Source: Tengunoibacter tsumagoiensis | GTDB taxonomy: Bacteria > Chloroflexota > Ktedonobacteria > Ktedonobacterales > Ktedonobacteraceae | Reading direction: 5' to 3' | Length of the DNA stretch: 64,000 nucleotides | Assembly: GCF_003967535.1 (NCBI RefSeq) | Contig: NZ_BIFR01000001.1 | Span: 1,859,001 to 1,923,000, forward strand | In this document: positions 26,321 to 35,184 of the stretch, in pieces | Layout of the letters: every line of letters begins with the position of its first letter | How positions within the stretch are numbered: position 1 is the stretch's first letter | The notes under the pieces: model-generated | The model's database searches: none | Told to the model about the DNA's origin: nothing | Seen by the model: only the letters and a program-made list of their open reading frames with translations | Program-made: the position numbers and the translations under genes

Positions 26321-26704
26321 ATGAATGTACATAGTAATCTATTAGCCGTCAAAGATCAGGATTTCTCATTGCAGGTTTTGCAGTCAACACTGCCCGTTAT
26401 TGTCGACTTCTGGGCCGAATGGTGCCATCACTGCCATACGCTTGCTCCCAGATATGCTCAATTGAGCACACTCTATGCAGGCAAGGTGCGTTTTGCCACT
26501 ATCAATGCTGACGAGAACCCTCAGATAGCCGCCCAATTTGGGGTTCAAGGTCTACCCACATTGATCCTCTTTAACGCGGGTCAGCCAATTGCCCATATTG
26601 TTGGACCACAACCTGCTCGTTTGCAACAACGTATTGAGCAGGCATTGATAGAAAATCAACTTGCCTCCTCTATTCCGGTGGGAGAGAGATTAGAAGCGAA
26701 ATAG
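26321..26704 (+). CDS. Thioredoxin with CHHC active site
   Basis: A 127-residue thioredoxin-fold protein. Active site W34-C35-H36-H37-C38 (EWCHHCHTLAP) differs from the usual CGPC. The cis-proline is P79 in GLPTLI. There is no signal peptide, so it should be cytoplasmic. GAGGA precedes ATG 26321; the frame opens earlier at 26276, but that part lies in the leader duplication. Its promoter is of MerR type, so it is probably induced by metal, thiol or redox stress. Two His between the Cys should raise the redox potential toward a DsbA-like oxidant; this is inference. Confidence 0.9.
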   Translation: MNVHSNLLAVKDQDFSLQVLQSTLPVIVDFWAEWCHHCHTLAPRYAQLSTLYAGKVRFATINADENPQIAAQFGVQGLPTLILFNAGQPIAHIVGPQPARLQQRIEQALIENQLASSIPVGERLEAK

Positions 26705-26712
26705 CAGATGAG

Positions 26713-26745
26713 CTTGCCAGGAGAGAGTCAACCTCTCCTGGCAAG
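26713..26745 (+). terminator. Hairpin after the thioredoxin gene
   Basis: CTTGCCAGGAGAG (26713-26725) and CTCTCCTGGCAAG (26733-26745) form a perfect 13-bp stem with a 7-base loop. The following T tract is weak, so it may also serve the convergent gene. Confidence 0.65.
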
Positions 26746-26794
26746 TATGCTTTCAAGTGTGTTTTGAACGCGGATAGAAATAAGAAGATACCAA

Positions 26795-27514
26795 TCAAGC
26801 AAGTTTTGGAGTAGTTGAGAACTGATACCCAATACCAATTTTGGTGTGTATATAGGTAGGGTGAGCTGGATCGGGTTCAATTTTTCGGCGCAGGCGGTTA
26901 ACACTCACCTGTAGCATATGGCTCTCTCCCGTATACTCCTGTCCCCAGATATGTTCAAGCAAGAGGTCTTGCGTCAGCACGCGACCGGCATTCTGCATTA
27001 GATACGCCAGGATGCGATATTCAGTCGCTGTGAGAGATATCTCCTCATTGCGTATAGTCACCACACACTGTTCAAAATCAATACAGATGTCTCCAATGAC
27101 TTTCTTTTTTTGATCCTTCTGAGGCTGTCCAGAGGCCACCCATTGTGAGCGCCGGAGTACAGCTCGTACGCGTGCCTCTAATTCCTCAATACTAAATGGT
27201 TTAGTAAGATAGTCATCTGCACCGAGATTTAAGCCCTTAACCTTATCATCATCGCGACCGCGGGCTGTAATAATAATGATTGGGACCTGAGAAAATTCTC
27301 GTACGTGTTGACACGTTGTAAAACCATCCATATGTGGCATCATAACATCTAAAAGGACGAGATCTGGCGGATCTGCTTCAATCATTGCCAGAGCTTCTTC
27401 ACCATCTTTTGCATTAAGCACATGAAATTTAACAAGTTCAAGACTACGCGTTACAAGGCGCAACAATTGAGGATCATCATCGGCGACAAGGATGGTTTGC
27501 TTTTTAACTCCCAT
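26795..27514 (-). CDS. OmpR/PhoB-family response regulator
   Basis: A 239-residue regulator. Receiver domain: D12-D14 acidic cluster in VADDDPQ, phosphoacceptor D56 in LLDVMMP, and KPFSIEELEARVRA. The OmpR-type winged helix carries the usual end motif YTGESHMLQVSVNRLRRKIEPDP. ATG 27514 is chosen because AAAGGAT lies 7 bases upstream; an earlier ATG is at 27532. It is 21 bp downstream of the HisKA kinase gene and probably its partner. Its targets are unknown. Confidence 0.92.
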   Translation of the reverse strand: MGVKKQTILVADDDPQLLRLVTRSLELVKFHVLNAKDGEEALAMIEADPPDLVLLDVMMPHMDGFTTCQHVREFSQVPIIIITARGRDDDKVKGLNLGADDYLTKPFSIEELEARVRAVLRRSQWVASGQPQKDQKKKVIGDICIDFEQCVVTIRNEEISLTATEYRILAYLMQNAGRVLTQDLLLEHIWGQEYTGESHMLQVSVNRLRRKIEPDPAHPTYIHTKIGIGYQFSTTPKLA

Positions 27515-27535
27515 ATAAATATCCTTTATCAATCT

Positions 27536-28393
27536 TTATTGAACAGGCAAAAGAACATGAATAGTGCTGCCTGTATTTCCCGTATCAGGAAGGCTTTCGA
27601 TCCAGATTATACCCCCAAGGAGCGTCACAATATGTTGACAGAGAGTGAGGCCCAGGCCAAGGCCTGCAACTTTTCGTGTAAGCTTCATATCTACACGATA
27701 AAACCTCTGAAAAATAGCATCGTGATGGCGAGCCGGAATGCCAATGCCATAATCTCGAATACGTATCTCTACCATCATCTGTGGTGTTGCTTCGATAGAT
27801 GTTGATATTTGATCCGGTACGAGCGTTTTCCATTGTGCAGCTGGCTTGATATCAATCCCTATCTCGATTGGTACTGTTATAGAAGAATACTTATGTGCAT
27901 TATCTAGCAGCTGCATGAACATCTCCTGCAAAAGCCTCTTATCTGCCATAAGCAGTATCGTGTCAGATTGATCTTTCCCTTCATCAGGCCTGGGGAGGAG
28001 ATTGATTGAGCGGTGCACTGTACTGACGTTGCGATTGATTCCTTCAGAAAACTTGAGTATGGTCTGCTGTATTAATTGTACTAGATCTATTGGTTCGAGA
28101 TGAGCGTATATATCGCCCGCTTCAAAACGCGCTAACATCAGTAAGCGATCGAGTAGGGAGATCATATGAGTACTTTTTTTATCAATCTCCTGAAGAAACT
28201 CGTGACGTTCTTCATCCGAAAGGTGATCTTCATGTCGTAACAGAAGCTGTACATACCCTTGAATGACCATCAAAGGGCTCTGCAATTCATGACTGACAGT
28301 TGCTAGCCATTCAGCATTCATCATGAGAGCTTGATCAGGAGAGGTGGCAGATCCAAAGAAGCTATTTGTTTTGGATGTGTCATCCATTAGCAC
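27536..28393 (-). CDS. Soluble histidine kinase without a sensor domain
   Basis: A 285-residue kinase made only of a HisKA domain (phosphoacceptor H35 in TVSHELQSP) and an HATPase domain (IRDYGIGIP, FYRVD, GLGLGLTLCQ). It has no membrane segment or recognisable input domain, so it must receive its signal from another protein. Start is either GTG 28393 or ATG 28387, both after AAAGGAT. It lies just upstream of the OmpR-type regulator and divergently from the GAF/PAS kinase. Confidence 0.88.
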   Translation of the reverse strand: MLMDDTSKTNSFFGSATSPDQALMMNAEWLATVSHELQSPLMVIQGYVQLLLRHEDHLSDEERHEFLQEIDKKSTHMISLLDRLLMLARFEAGDIYAHLEPIDLVQLIQQTILKFSEGINRNVSTVHRSINLLPRPDEGKDQSDTILLMADKRLLQEMFMQLLDNAHKYSSITVPIEIGIDIKPAAQWKTLVPDQISTSIEATPQMMVEIRIRDYGIGIPARHHDAIFQRFYRVDMKLTRKVAGLGLGLTLCQHIVTLLGGIIWIESLPDTGNTGSTIHVLLPVQ

Positions 28394-28525
28394 GGTTATC
28401 CTTTGAGCTAGAATGGGCTATTGCCAGATTATCTGTTTGCTTTTATGATAAAGGATAGTTAACAATATTTCAAATCGAGAGAGTAAACATCATAAAGTAA
28501 TCCCTTTAGAAATCGGTGTGAAGCT

Positions 28526-30784
28526 ATGCAACCACGAAAGAAGCGAAAATCCCTTCTCAAGGATGAGCGTATTGCGGCATTAAACCATATAGGTGCAGCG
28601 CTATTGAGTGAACACAATGAACAGCAGCTACTGCACATGATTGCGCAGACTGCTGTTGATCTGATAGGTGCTCGCTTCGCTGCGTTCTCATTGCGGCCAA
28701 TAAACGAGCAAGGAGAACTTCTTGTCCCATCTGAAGGGAATATGTTTCATCTGGCAGAGGTCATTGGTGTGACTGACGAGCAAAGGGAATTGTTCAGCCG
28801 TATGCCCCTGGGAGGGGAAGGATTGCTCGCACCTATTTTTCGGTATGGGGTTCCAGTTCGGGTGGCTGATGTATCCAGCCTGATCGTGCAGCGGGCGACG
28901 GCAGAGAGTAGTCTAGAGTTTGAACAACTCAAAGGCAGTGCTCAAAGCTCGGCCTTTGCGTATGCACATGGAAAAATATCATCCGAGGATTTGCAGTCTC
29001 TTGGTGTGCCACCCGGGCATCCAGGTATTCGAAGCTTCCTGGGTGCTCCCTTGTTGGATCATGCGAAGCAGGTACGCGGCGGATTATTATTAGGTCATCC
29101 GGACCCGAATCGTTTTCAGGCAGAAGATGAAGCGCTTCTGGTTGGTCTGGCCTCACATGCTGCGGTTGCGCTTGATAATGTACGGCTGTATCAAGCTATG
29201 CATGCGCGGGTGCAGGAACTCGATGCTATCTTTCATAGTATTACGGATGGGGTGACGTTAGTTGATCCTCACTGCCGCATTGTACGTGAGAATACGCAAG
29301 CACAACGTCTTCGTCATCAACTAGAAGCATCTCCACAGGGCACCAGCTCCTTAGATGTGTTGCTCTATGGTCCCGCTCGACAAGCGTTGCTGGGGCAAGC
29401 ACAACAGGATAGACTAGTCTCTCTGGTCAATGAAAATCACGAACCTTTAGAGTATCGGGTCACCTCCTCTACGTTGTATCAACAATTATCTCCAGGCGAT
29501 CCTACAAGCAAGAAGCAATCTATTATGGGCGCTGTTATCATCTGGCATGATGAGACCGAGACACGCCGTATGCTGCGCGAGAGGCATGTGTACGCCGAAA
29601 CGGAAGCGCGCCGTTCGTTGTTGCAACATATTCTGGACGAATTACCAACCAGCGTCTATCTGGTTCATGGTTATGACGCCCGTCTTGTGCTTTCCAACCA
29701 TGCTGCTAAGACCCTGTGGGGTGCAAGCTGGTCTCAGGGGCAATCCATGGAGAGCTTTTTACAAGAGAATCGCATTCAGATCTTTCGCACAGATGGACGT
29801 CTATTGCCACAGGAACAACTGGCAACCTTACAGGCTGTTCGACAGAGCAAGAGTATTTATCAGCATCAGGAGATTATTCGTCATGCAGATGGTTCCTCGT
29901 TACCTGTCCTTGTGAATGCCATTGCGCTGGATGCCCGGAAAACGCCCCTTAATCTACCGGCGGCTTCTCACGGCGAGCGTGATCCAGTTGCCCTGGTTGT
30001 GCATCAGGACGTCTCAGCATTAAAAGAAGCTGAGTATCTGAAAGATGACTTTATTGGAATCGCTGCTCATGAATTGCGTACCCCCCTGGCCGCTCTCCAG
30101 GGATTTATCGAACTTTTTCAGCTCCAACTGACAGAGCAACAGAATGTGATCTTGACCGCAGGGCAGCAAGAATCGTTGCAGAATGTTGATCAGGCCACGC
30201 GCCGGCTCGTCGACCTTACCAATGACCTTCTGGATGTGACCCGGTTACAGGCAGGTCGATTGGAATTGCGTCAGGAAGCGATGGATCTGGTTTCATTGGT
30301 GAAACGTGTCGTGAGACGGTATCAGATGATTGAAGGTCGACATGAGCTTGTGCTTCTGAATCAGGCGCCCTTCTTAATTGTTTTCATGGATGTTATGCGT
30401 ATCGAGCAAGTTCTCACTAATCTAATAAGCAACGCCATAAAGTACAGTCCGGATGGCGGGCAGATCTGTATCTCTCTAGAAGAAGTAAGTACAACAAAGC
30501 AGGCTCTTCTGAGTATTCAAGATCAGGGCATTGGCATTCCAGTCTCACAGCAGGGACGTATTTTTAGCCGTTTCACACGTGCGGATAATGCTCAAGCCAA
30601 TGGTATCTATGGAACAGGGCTGGGCCTTTATCTCAGCCGAGAGTTTATTGAGCGGCATGGAGGCAGCATCTGGTTTCAATCCAGTGAGAATAAAGGTACG
30701 ACCTTTTTTGTTGCCCTTCCTCTCATTGCGCATGCCTTTGACGAAGAGGCTGATGATAGCAACGAAGCACAGATCATCTCCTGA
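28526..30784 (+). CDS. GAF/PAS sensor histidine kinase
   Basis: A 752-residue soluble kinase. A GAF domain (about 20-225, with APIFRYGVPVRVADVS and FLGAPLLDH) is followed by PAS-like domains (about 232-350 and 365-490). The HisKA box has H515 in IAAHELRTPL, and the HATPase has GIGIPVSQQ, FTRADN and GTGLGLYLSRE. No transmembrane segment is seen. The divergent arrangement with the kinase-regulator pair suggests shared signalling; the cognate regulator could be that at 26795-27514. Confidence 0.9.
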   Translation: MQPRKKRKSLLKDERIAALNHIGAALLSEHNEQQLLHMIAQTAVDLIGARFAAFSLRPINEQGELLVPSEGNMFHLAEVIGVTDEQRELFSRMPLGGEGLLAPIFRYGVPVRVADVSSLIVQRATAESSLEFEQLKGSAQSSAFAYAHGKISSEDLQSLGVPPGHPGIRSFLGAPLLDHAKQVRGGLLLGHPDPNRFQAEDEALLVGLASHAAVALDNVRLYQAMHARVQELDAIFHSITDGVTLVDPHCRIVRENTQAQRLRHQLEASPQGTSSLDVLLYGPARQALLGQAQQDRLVSLVNENHEPLEYRVTSSTLYQQLSPGDPTSKKQSIMGAVIIWHDETETRRMLRERHVYAETEARRSLLQHILDELPTSVYLVHGYDARLVLSNHAAKTLWGASWSQGQSMESFLQENRIQIFRTDGRLLPQEQLATLQAVRQSKSIYQHQEIIRHADGSSLPVLVNAIALDARKTPLNLPAASHGERDPVALVVHQDVSALKEAEYLKDDFIGIAAHELRTPLAALQGFIELFQLQLTEQQNVILTAGQQESLQNVDQATRRLVDLTNDLLDVTRLQAGRLELRQEAMDLVSLVKRVVRRYQMIEGRHELVLLNQAPFLIVFMDVMRIEQVLTNLISNAIKYSPDGGQICISLEEVSTTKQALLSIQDQGIGIPVSQQGRIFSRFTRADNAQANGIYGTGLGLYLSREFIERHGGSIWFQSSENKGTTFFVALPLIAHAFDEEADDSNEAQIIS

Positions 30785-30831
30785 ACTATCTACGCCCCTC
30801 CATATACTCGATTGATCAATCTTCTTCCTGG

Positions 30832-30933
30832 GATACCTTCGCGCCTCTCTCAATGCTCCTCAACTCAGCCTTAAATTGTGATCTCTATGAGAGATGGAGC
30901 AATATCATGAGAGCATTTTGAGAGAGAGGTATC
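30832..30933. repeat. Long imperfect inverted repeat, structured spacer
   Basis: GATACC, CTCTCTCAA and TGCTC on the left (30832-30858) pair with GAGCA, TTGAGAGAG and GGTATC on the right (30911-30933), with a small internal loop. The 52-base loop holds its own short ATCTCT/AGAGAT stem. No T run follows, so a simple terminator is unlikely. It lies between the kinase gene and the unknown gene at 31012. Confidence 0.55.
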
Positions 30934-31011
30934 TTATCGTAATGAGTGAGAGCACTATCCCCTCTCTTTCAGGGGACGTATTAAACGACCTGTAGGCCAA
31001 AGGAGGCTCTT

Positions 31012-31353
31012 ATGTATCTCCACGATAATCTACAAGTTTGCTTGTATGCACTGGAAAGCCGGTACCCTAACCACCTTGTAGATATCAATCCTGGAATCAT
31101 TCAGACAAAAGGGGCTGCATTAGCAGGAAGGAGAGCTGCCGAAGTGGTGAAGATGCTGGCCATGACTACACCACATCTATTAGAGGCTCCTGCGGAGATG
31201 ATTATAGACCATGGGGCCTGTGCCATCTACCTACCTCATTTATCAACAACTATACCCTTGTGCATTATTCACTGCCTGGGCAAGCTTCCCCCAGGTGGTA
31301 TTCCTGGCGAGAAAAATGTACAGCAGAAACAGCTTTTTCCAAACGTGCTTTGA
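31012..31353 (+). CDS. Unknown 113-residue protein
   Basis: I do not recognise this protein, but AAAGGAGG 5 bases before ATG 31012 is a strong translation signal and the frame is clean. It has an Ala/Gly-rich middle (GAALAGRRAAEVVKMLAMTT) and a hydrophobic stretch near 72-92 (ACAIYLPHLSTTIPLCIIHCL) that looks more like a buried core than a membrane helix. It has three Cys (one at C10). Universal stress protein genes lie downstream, which suggests but does not prove a stress role. Confidence 0.65.
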   Translation: MYLHDNLQVCLYALESRYPNHLVDINPGIIQTKGAALAGRRAAEVVKMLAMTTPHLLEAPAEMIIDHGACAIYLPHLSTTIPLCIIHCLGKLPPGGIPGEKNVQQKQLFPNVL

Positions 31354-31543
31354 GTGGTTACTCTGCCTGGACGTCGCATAGAAGCCATATCATGTATATG
31401 ATGGGATGATGAGTTGTTTTTGTGTAGAAGTAATGGCTTCCGTTGTAAGTGAATGGAAGAGAAAGGGCATCTTTCCTGCTGGGAGAGTAGCCTGATCCAT
31501 TGATTTGCAAGCATATCGAGCAGAAAGAAAGAAGGATACCCTC

Positions 31544-32524
31544 ATGTTTCAACGTATCCTTGTGCCACTAGATGGTTCAGAACGCGCGGAGCGTATTGTT
31601 CCAGTTGCTCTACGTCTGGCTCGTTCCAATGGTGGAACGATAATTCTCCTACGCGTAATTAATCCTAACCAACCTTTGTTCTCTCAGACAATGCCCTCCC
31701 AGGAATTATTAGATGAGGCCAGGGCCGAAGCAAAAGACTATCTGGAGGCACTCTCCAGGAGCGAGCCATTTCAGGGCGTTCGGACAGAGATAGTCCTTCC
31801 CTTTGGCTCTGCCGGAGCAACGATCCTGACTGCGGCGATGCTGCATCATGCTGACATTGTGATCATTAACTCGCATGGCGATACAGGGATGTCGCGTTGG
31901 GTTATGGGGAGTGTCGCTGATAAGGTCACCAGATATGCTGAGATGCCAGTGTTACTCTTCCGTGATAGGAGTGCCCTCCCATTGGGCCCCCACCCCGATC
32001 CCAGTGAGCCATTGCGTGTCCTTGTGCCTTTAGATGGCTCAGAGCTTGCAACCACAGCATTAGAACCTGCAGCAGAATTGCTTACGATGTTAAGTTCGGC
32101 AACGAACAATGCACTACATCTGATTCGAGCGGTTGACACCCGCGAGAAGCTGCCAGCAGCCAGAGATTACCTGCAAGCCATCACTGCGAGAATCGAGTCA
32201 GGACAGATGGTGCCAATTATTGCCCGTCAGCAGATAGCGGTTACATGGTCGGTAGCTATCAATGCAGACCCGGCGGATGCCATCGTGCGTGTTGCAGAAA
32301 ACGGGGAAGATGCGGAAAACAGTGGCGTGTTTGGCGGCTGTGACCTCGTTGCAATCACTACGCATGGTCTGACTGGTCTGCCTTTCTGGACAATGGGAAG
32401 CGTAACTGAGAGGGTACGTGCAGCAACGCAGCTTCCGATGTTGATCATACGCCCTGCCGATATGGGAAACCCCATTATGGCGCACCCTCAAGATAAACTG
32501 GAATCTGTCGCTCCGGAAAGATAG
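31544..32524 (+). CDS. Tandem universal stress protein
   Basis: A 326-residue protein of two UspA domains. The first opens FQRILVPLDGSERAERIVPVALRLA and contains ATP-binding SHGDTGMSRWVMGSVADKVTRYAEMPVLL; the second opens LRVLVPLDGSELATTALEPAA and ends with THGLTGLPFWTMGSVTERV. The G-2x-G-9x-G(S/T) nucleotide-binding pattern is readable in both. ATG 31544 is used because AGAAGGA precedes it. A similar gene follows at 32940, so this is a pair of paralogues in a stress-signalling region. Confidence 0.9.
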   Translation: MFQRILVPLDGSERAERIVPVALRLARSNGGTIILLRVINPNQPLFSQTMPSQELLDEARAEAKDYLEALSRSEPFQGVRTEIVLPFGSAGATILTAAMLHHADIVIINSHGDTGMSRWVMGSVADKVTRYAEMPVLLFRDRSALPLGPHPDPSEPLRVLVPLDGSELATTALEPAAELLTMLSSATNNALHLIRAVDTREKLPAARDYLQAITARIESGQMVPIIARQQIAVTWSVAINADPADAIVRVAENGEDAENSGVFGGCDLVAITTHGLTGLPFWTMGSVTERVRAATQLPMLIIRPADMGNPIMAHPQDKLESVAPER

Positions 32525-32939
32525 CAGCGTTCCAGGTAGAGCCAGCTCAACAGGGCGATTCCAGTGGATGGGATGGTTCACAATATGCGCTGAGCACCTG
32601 TCTTTCCCTTTCCTCCAACAATTTTTGTTCGCCTGCCTGCGTAGTCTAGCTGCATTGATACTACGCAGGCAGGCCTGGCAATTAAGACACAAATCAAAGA
32701 GTTTGCCTGTGATTTCTTTGTGATACCGGTTCTCTTGCAGTGACTTTTCCGAGACATACATCTTTTACTATCTCTCATAGAGTAAAAGTTATAAAGCAGA
32801 GAAGATTAATCACCAAGAGAATGTTGAGATTGGGAGTATTCTACGAGGAAGAGAATATCAGTAAGAAGCTGATGAGGGTTTAGCCTCTACTCCGCTCAGC
32901 AGAAAGAGAAGAATTCCTGGTTGCAGGAAGGGAGACAGT
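32525..32939. other. 415-bp spacer between the two stress-protein genes
   Basis: The spacer holds a 15-bp hairpin at 32631-32674 and the GGAAGGGAG ribosome binding site of the next gene. Leftward frames here lack known features. No promoter consensus was clear. Confidence 0.35.
32631..32674. repeat. Perfect 15-bp inverted repeat
   Basis: GCCTGCCTGCGTAGT (32631-32645) and ACTACGCAGGCAGGC (32660-32674) flank a 14-base loop. Neither side has a T run, so it is not a typical terminator. Confidence 0.85.
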
Positions 32940-33992
32940 ATGAAAGAGCAGACAAATATGATGCAGTTCCAGAAGATCCTCGTGCCGCTGGACGGCTCCT
33001 CTCTGGCAGAAGAGGCGATCCCGCTTGCAGTTCATATTGCGCGTGCATGTAACGCAGAAGTCTATCTCCTCCGTGTGGTTCCACCCTCCAGTTGTGTGCC
33101 GCTTTACCCATACGCCCCGCTAGAACTGGCAGAGCCCATGCGAGAAGCAGCCTTCACAAAAGCTCGTGATTACTTGAAGCAGGTCGTTACCTCTGCTCAT
33201 CTTGATGCGCTGAAAGTGCATATCGACGTACAGATGGGGGGGTCAGCGGCAACGATTATCGACACTGCGCGTGTGTATGGAATAGATCTCATTGTCATGC
33301 GTAGCCATGGCGAGACCGGGTTTACGCGCTGGGTGATGGGGAGTACTGCACAGCAGCTTGTACGCTATTGTCCAGTTCCGGTTCTGGTAATCAGAGGGAC
33401 ACAAAGCCAGCTTCTGCCTCTTGTTCATGCGCCACGCATTCTGGTCGCACTGGATGGCTCATCTCTCTCAGAGGAAGCAATCCGTCCAGCCGCGCAGCTC
33501 AGTGCCGCTCTCGCTCAGGTAGGGCAGGGCTCTATCCATCTCACAAGAGTTGTTGAGCGTCTCATTACGCATCGGCAGAAGGAGAAAGATATCGTCGAAC
33601 AGCAAAACAAAGCCTGTAGAGCTGAGGCTGAGGCGTATCTTCACCAGATTAAAGAGCGTTTTTCCTCTGGCGAGCTTGCATCCTTTGGTTTAACGGTGAC
33701 TGGTTCTGTGGTGACCTACTCGGATATAGAAGATATTACCAGAAGGATCATCGAAGAGAGCTCTTGTATTGGCGATGAGCCTGGTTTCACGGGGTGTGAT
33801 ATTATTGCCATGACGACCCATGGCCGCCACGGTTTTCAGCATTTTCTGTTCAGCAGCTTTACAGAAGCTGTGTTTGATGCTGCGCCACAGCCCATACTTG
33901 TTGTGCATGCAGCAAAAACGGATCATGGTTCTCAATCAAGCAAACAAAAAGAGACGAACAAGCAGAAAAAGGCTGATGTGGTCGTCTTTTAG
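32940..33992 (+). CDS. Tandem universal stress protein
   Basis: A 350-residue protein with two UspA domains (FQKILVPLDGSSLAEEAIPLAVHIA; and ILVALDGSSLSEEAIRPAAQLSAAL). SHGETGFTRWVMGSTAQQLVRYC and THGRHGFQHFLFSSFTEAVFD carry the nucleotide-binding loops; the second has HFLFSS in place of the usual GS. The C-terminal tail is Lys/Gln-rich (SSKQKETNKQKKADV). ATG 32940 follows GGAAGGGAG. A palindromic terminator follows. Confidence 0.9.
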   Translation: MKEQTNMMQFQKILVPLDGSSLAEEAIPLAVHIARACNAEVYLLRVVPPSSCVPLYPYAPLELAEPMREAAFTKARDYLKQVVTSAHLDALKVHIDVQMGGSAATIIDTARVYGIDLIVMRSHGETGFTRWVMGSTAQQLVRYCPVPVLVIRGTQSQLLPLVHAPRILVALDGSSLSEEAIRPAAQLSAALAQVGQGSIHLTRVVERLITHRQKEKDIVEQQNKACRAEAEAYLHQIKERFSSGELASFGLTVTGSVVTYSDIEDITRRIIEESSCIGDEPGFTGCDIIAMTTHGRHGFQHFLFSSFTEAVFDAAPQPILVVHAAKTDHGSQSSKQKETNKQKKADVVVF

Positions 33993-34007
33993 AGACGGGG
34001 CAGATGC

Positions 34008-34049
34008 CAGGCTTTCTTCTCAGAGGCCTCTGAGAAGAAAGCCTGTTTT
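34008..34049 (+). terminator. Perfect palindromic terminator of the stress-protein gene
   Basis: Two 19-bp arms (34008-34026 and 34027-34045) meet with no spacer, followed by TTTT. Confidence 0.85.
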
Positions 34050-34053
34050 AAAC

Positions 34054-34096
34054 AGACAGACCTGGAATGAAGAGCCTCTTCATCCCAGGTCTGTCT
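34054..34096 (-). terminator. Terminator of the dehydrogenase gene
   Basis: Arms 34054-34074 and 34076-34096 are complementary over 21 bases with one mismatch. The leftward side is followed by TGTTTAAAAC. It stands back to back with the previous terminator. Confidence 0.7.
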
Positions 34097-34125
34097 CTTT
34101 GCGTTATGGATTATTGTCCTTTGGA

Positions 34126-35145
34126 TTATTGTACTTTCACAATATTTTGTGGACGATCGGCGAGAAATGCCTGTACATTGCTAATAGTTGTATCGAGAAT
34201 GCGGAGCAGCGCCTCGTCAGAGTTGAAAGCAATATGTGGTGTAATGATCACATTCTGGCGGCGTAGCAGCATATTGTTATTGACCAGCAATTTAAGTTCG
34301 GCTTCGGTATCTGCCGCATTCAACAGTTCCTCTTCATGTTCCAGAAATTCTTCGCCTTCGAGCGTATCCAGGCCAGCGCCAGCCAGGATCCGAGTGTCAA
34401 GGGCCCAGGCGAGCGCTCGTGTATCGATAAGCGACCCGCGAGCTGTATTGATGATGAGAGAGCCACGCTTCATTAGTTCGAGCTTCTCGCGATTGATCAT
34501 ATGATGGGTGCTTGGCAGTGCGGGAGCGTGGAGCGTCACCACATCGGATTGTTTGAGGACCTCATCCAGTTCGGCGTACTGGAACCCCAACACTTCAGAG
34601 AGGAGCTGGTTGTGTACAACATCATAAGCCAGCACATTCATACCGAACCCCTTAGCGATCCGTATGACATGCAGGCCAATAGCGCCCGCACCGATAACTC
34701 CAAGCGTCTTGCCATACAGATCAAAGCCGCGTAGCTCCTCTATACTATACTCGCCATCTCGCATATGGACCCAGGCCTGATGAATCTTGCGTGAAAGTGC
34801 CAGCAGGAGAGCAAATGTATATTCGGCGACCGCAGTCTCGCCATAAGCAGGGACATTGGCCACTTTAATCCCTCTAGCCGAGGCTGCATGGAGATCAATG
34901 TGATCATATCCGGTTGAACGCGTTGCAATTAACTTAAGATTAGGCATAGCCGCAATCTCTTCGGCTCCGATATGGGAATGAACAAATGGAAGCACGACCT
35001 CGACCTCACTCAAATTCATCGTACCATTGAATAAAGTATTTGAGCGTGTCTCCAGAAAATCTTCGACATCTAGCCGATGTCGAACATAAGAAGCCTCTTT
35101 CTCGTTGGCTTCCATCATTAAAACGTGTGTTTTCTGTTTGTCCAT
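34126..35145 (-). CDS. D-isomer-specific 2-hydroxyacid dehydrogenase (D-lactate type)
   Basis: A 339-residue NAD-dependent dehydrogenase. The substrate domain begins STGYDHIDLHAASARGIKV. The Rossmann loop is GVIGAGAIGLHVIR (152-157 core). The catalytic set is R236 in NTARGSLID, a Glu near 263-265 in GLDTLEGE, and H304 in TPHIAF. The pattern NVPAYGETAVAEYTFALLLALSRK is that of D-lactate dehydrogenase-like members. It would reduce pyruvate or a related 2-oxoacid. It ends at a terminator and lies 40 bp downstream of murB in the same direction. Confidence 0.88.
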   Translation of the reverse strand: MDKQKTHVLMMEANEKEASYVRHRLDVEDFLETRSNTLFNGTMNLSEVEVVLPFVHSHIGAEEIAAMPNLKLIATRSTGYDHIDLHAASARGIKVANVPAYGETAVAEYTFALLLALSRKIHQAWVHMRDGEYSIEELRGFDLYGKTLGVIGAGAIGLHVIRIAKGFGMNVLAYDVVHNQLLSEVLGFQYAELDEVLKQSDVVTLHAPALPSTHHMINREKLELMKRGSLIINTARGSLIDTRALAWALDTRILAGAGLDTLEGEEFLEHEEELLNAADTEAELKLLVNNNMLLRRQNVIITPHIAFNSDEALLRILDTTISNVQAFLADRPQNIVKVQ

Positions 35146-35184
35146 TGATATTATCTCACTATCTATGTTGGCCTGGCTTCTCGA

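Noticed and set aside
32198..32761. 187-codon leftward frame over the first universal stress protein
   Set aside because: It is antisense to a clear UspA gene and shows no protein family pattern.
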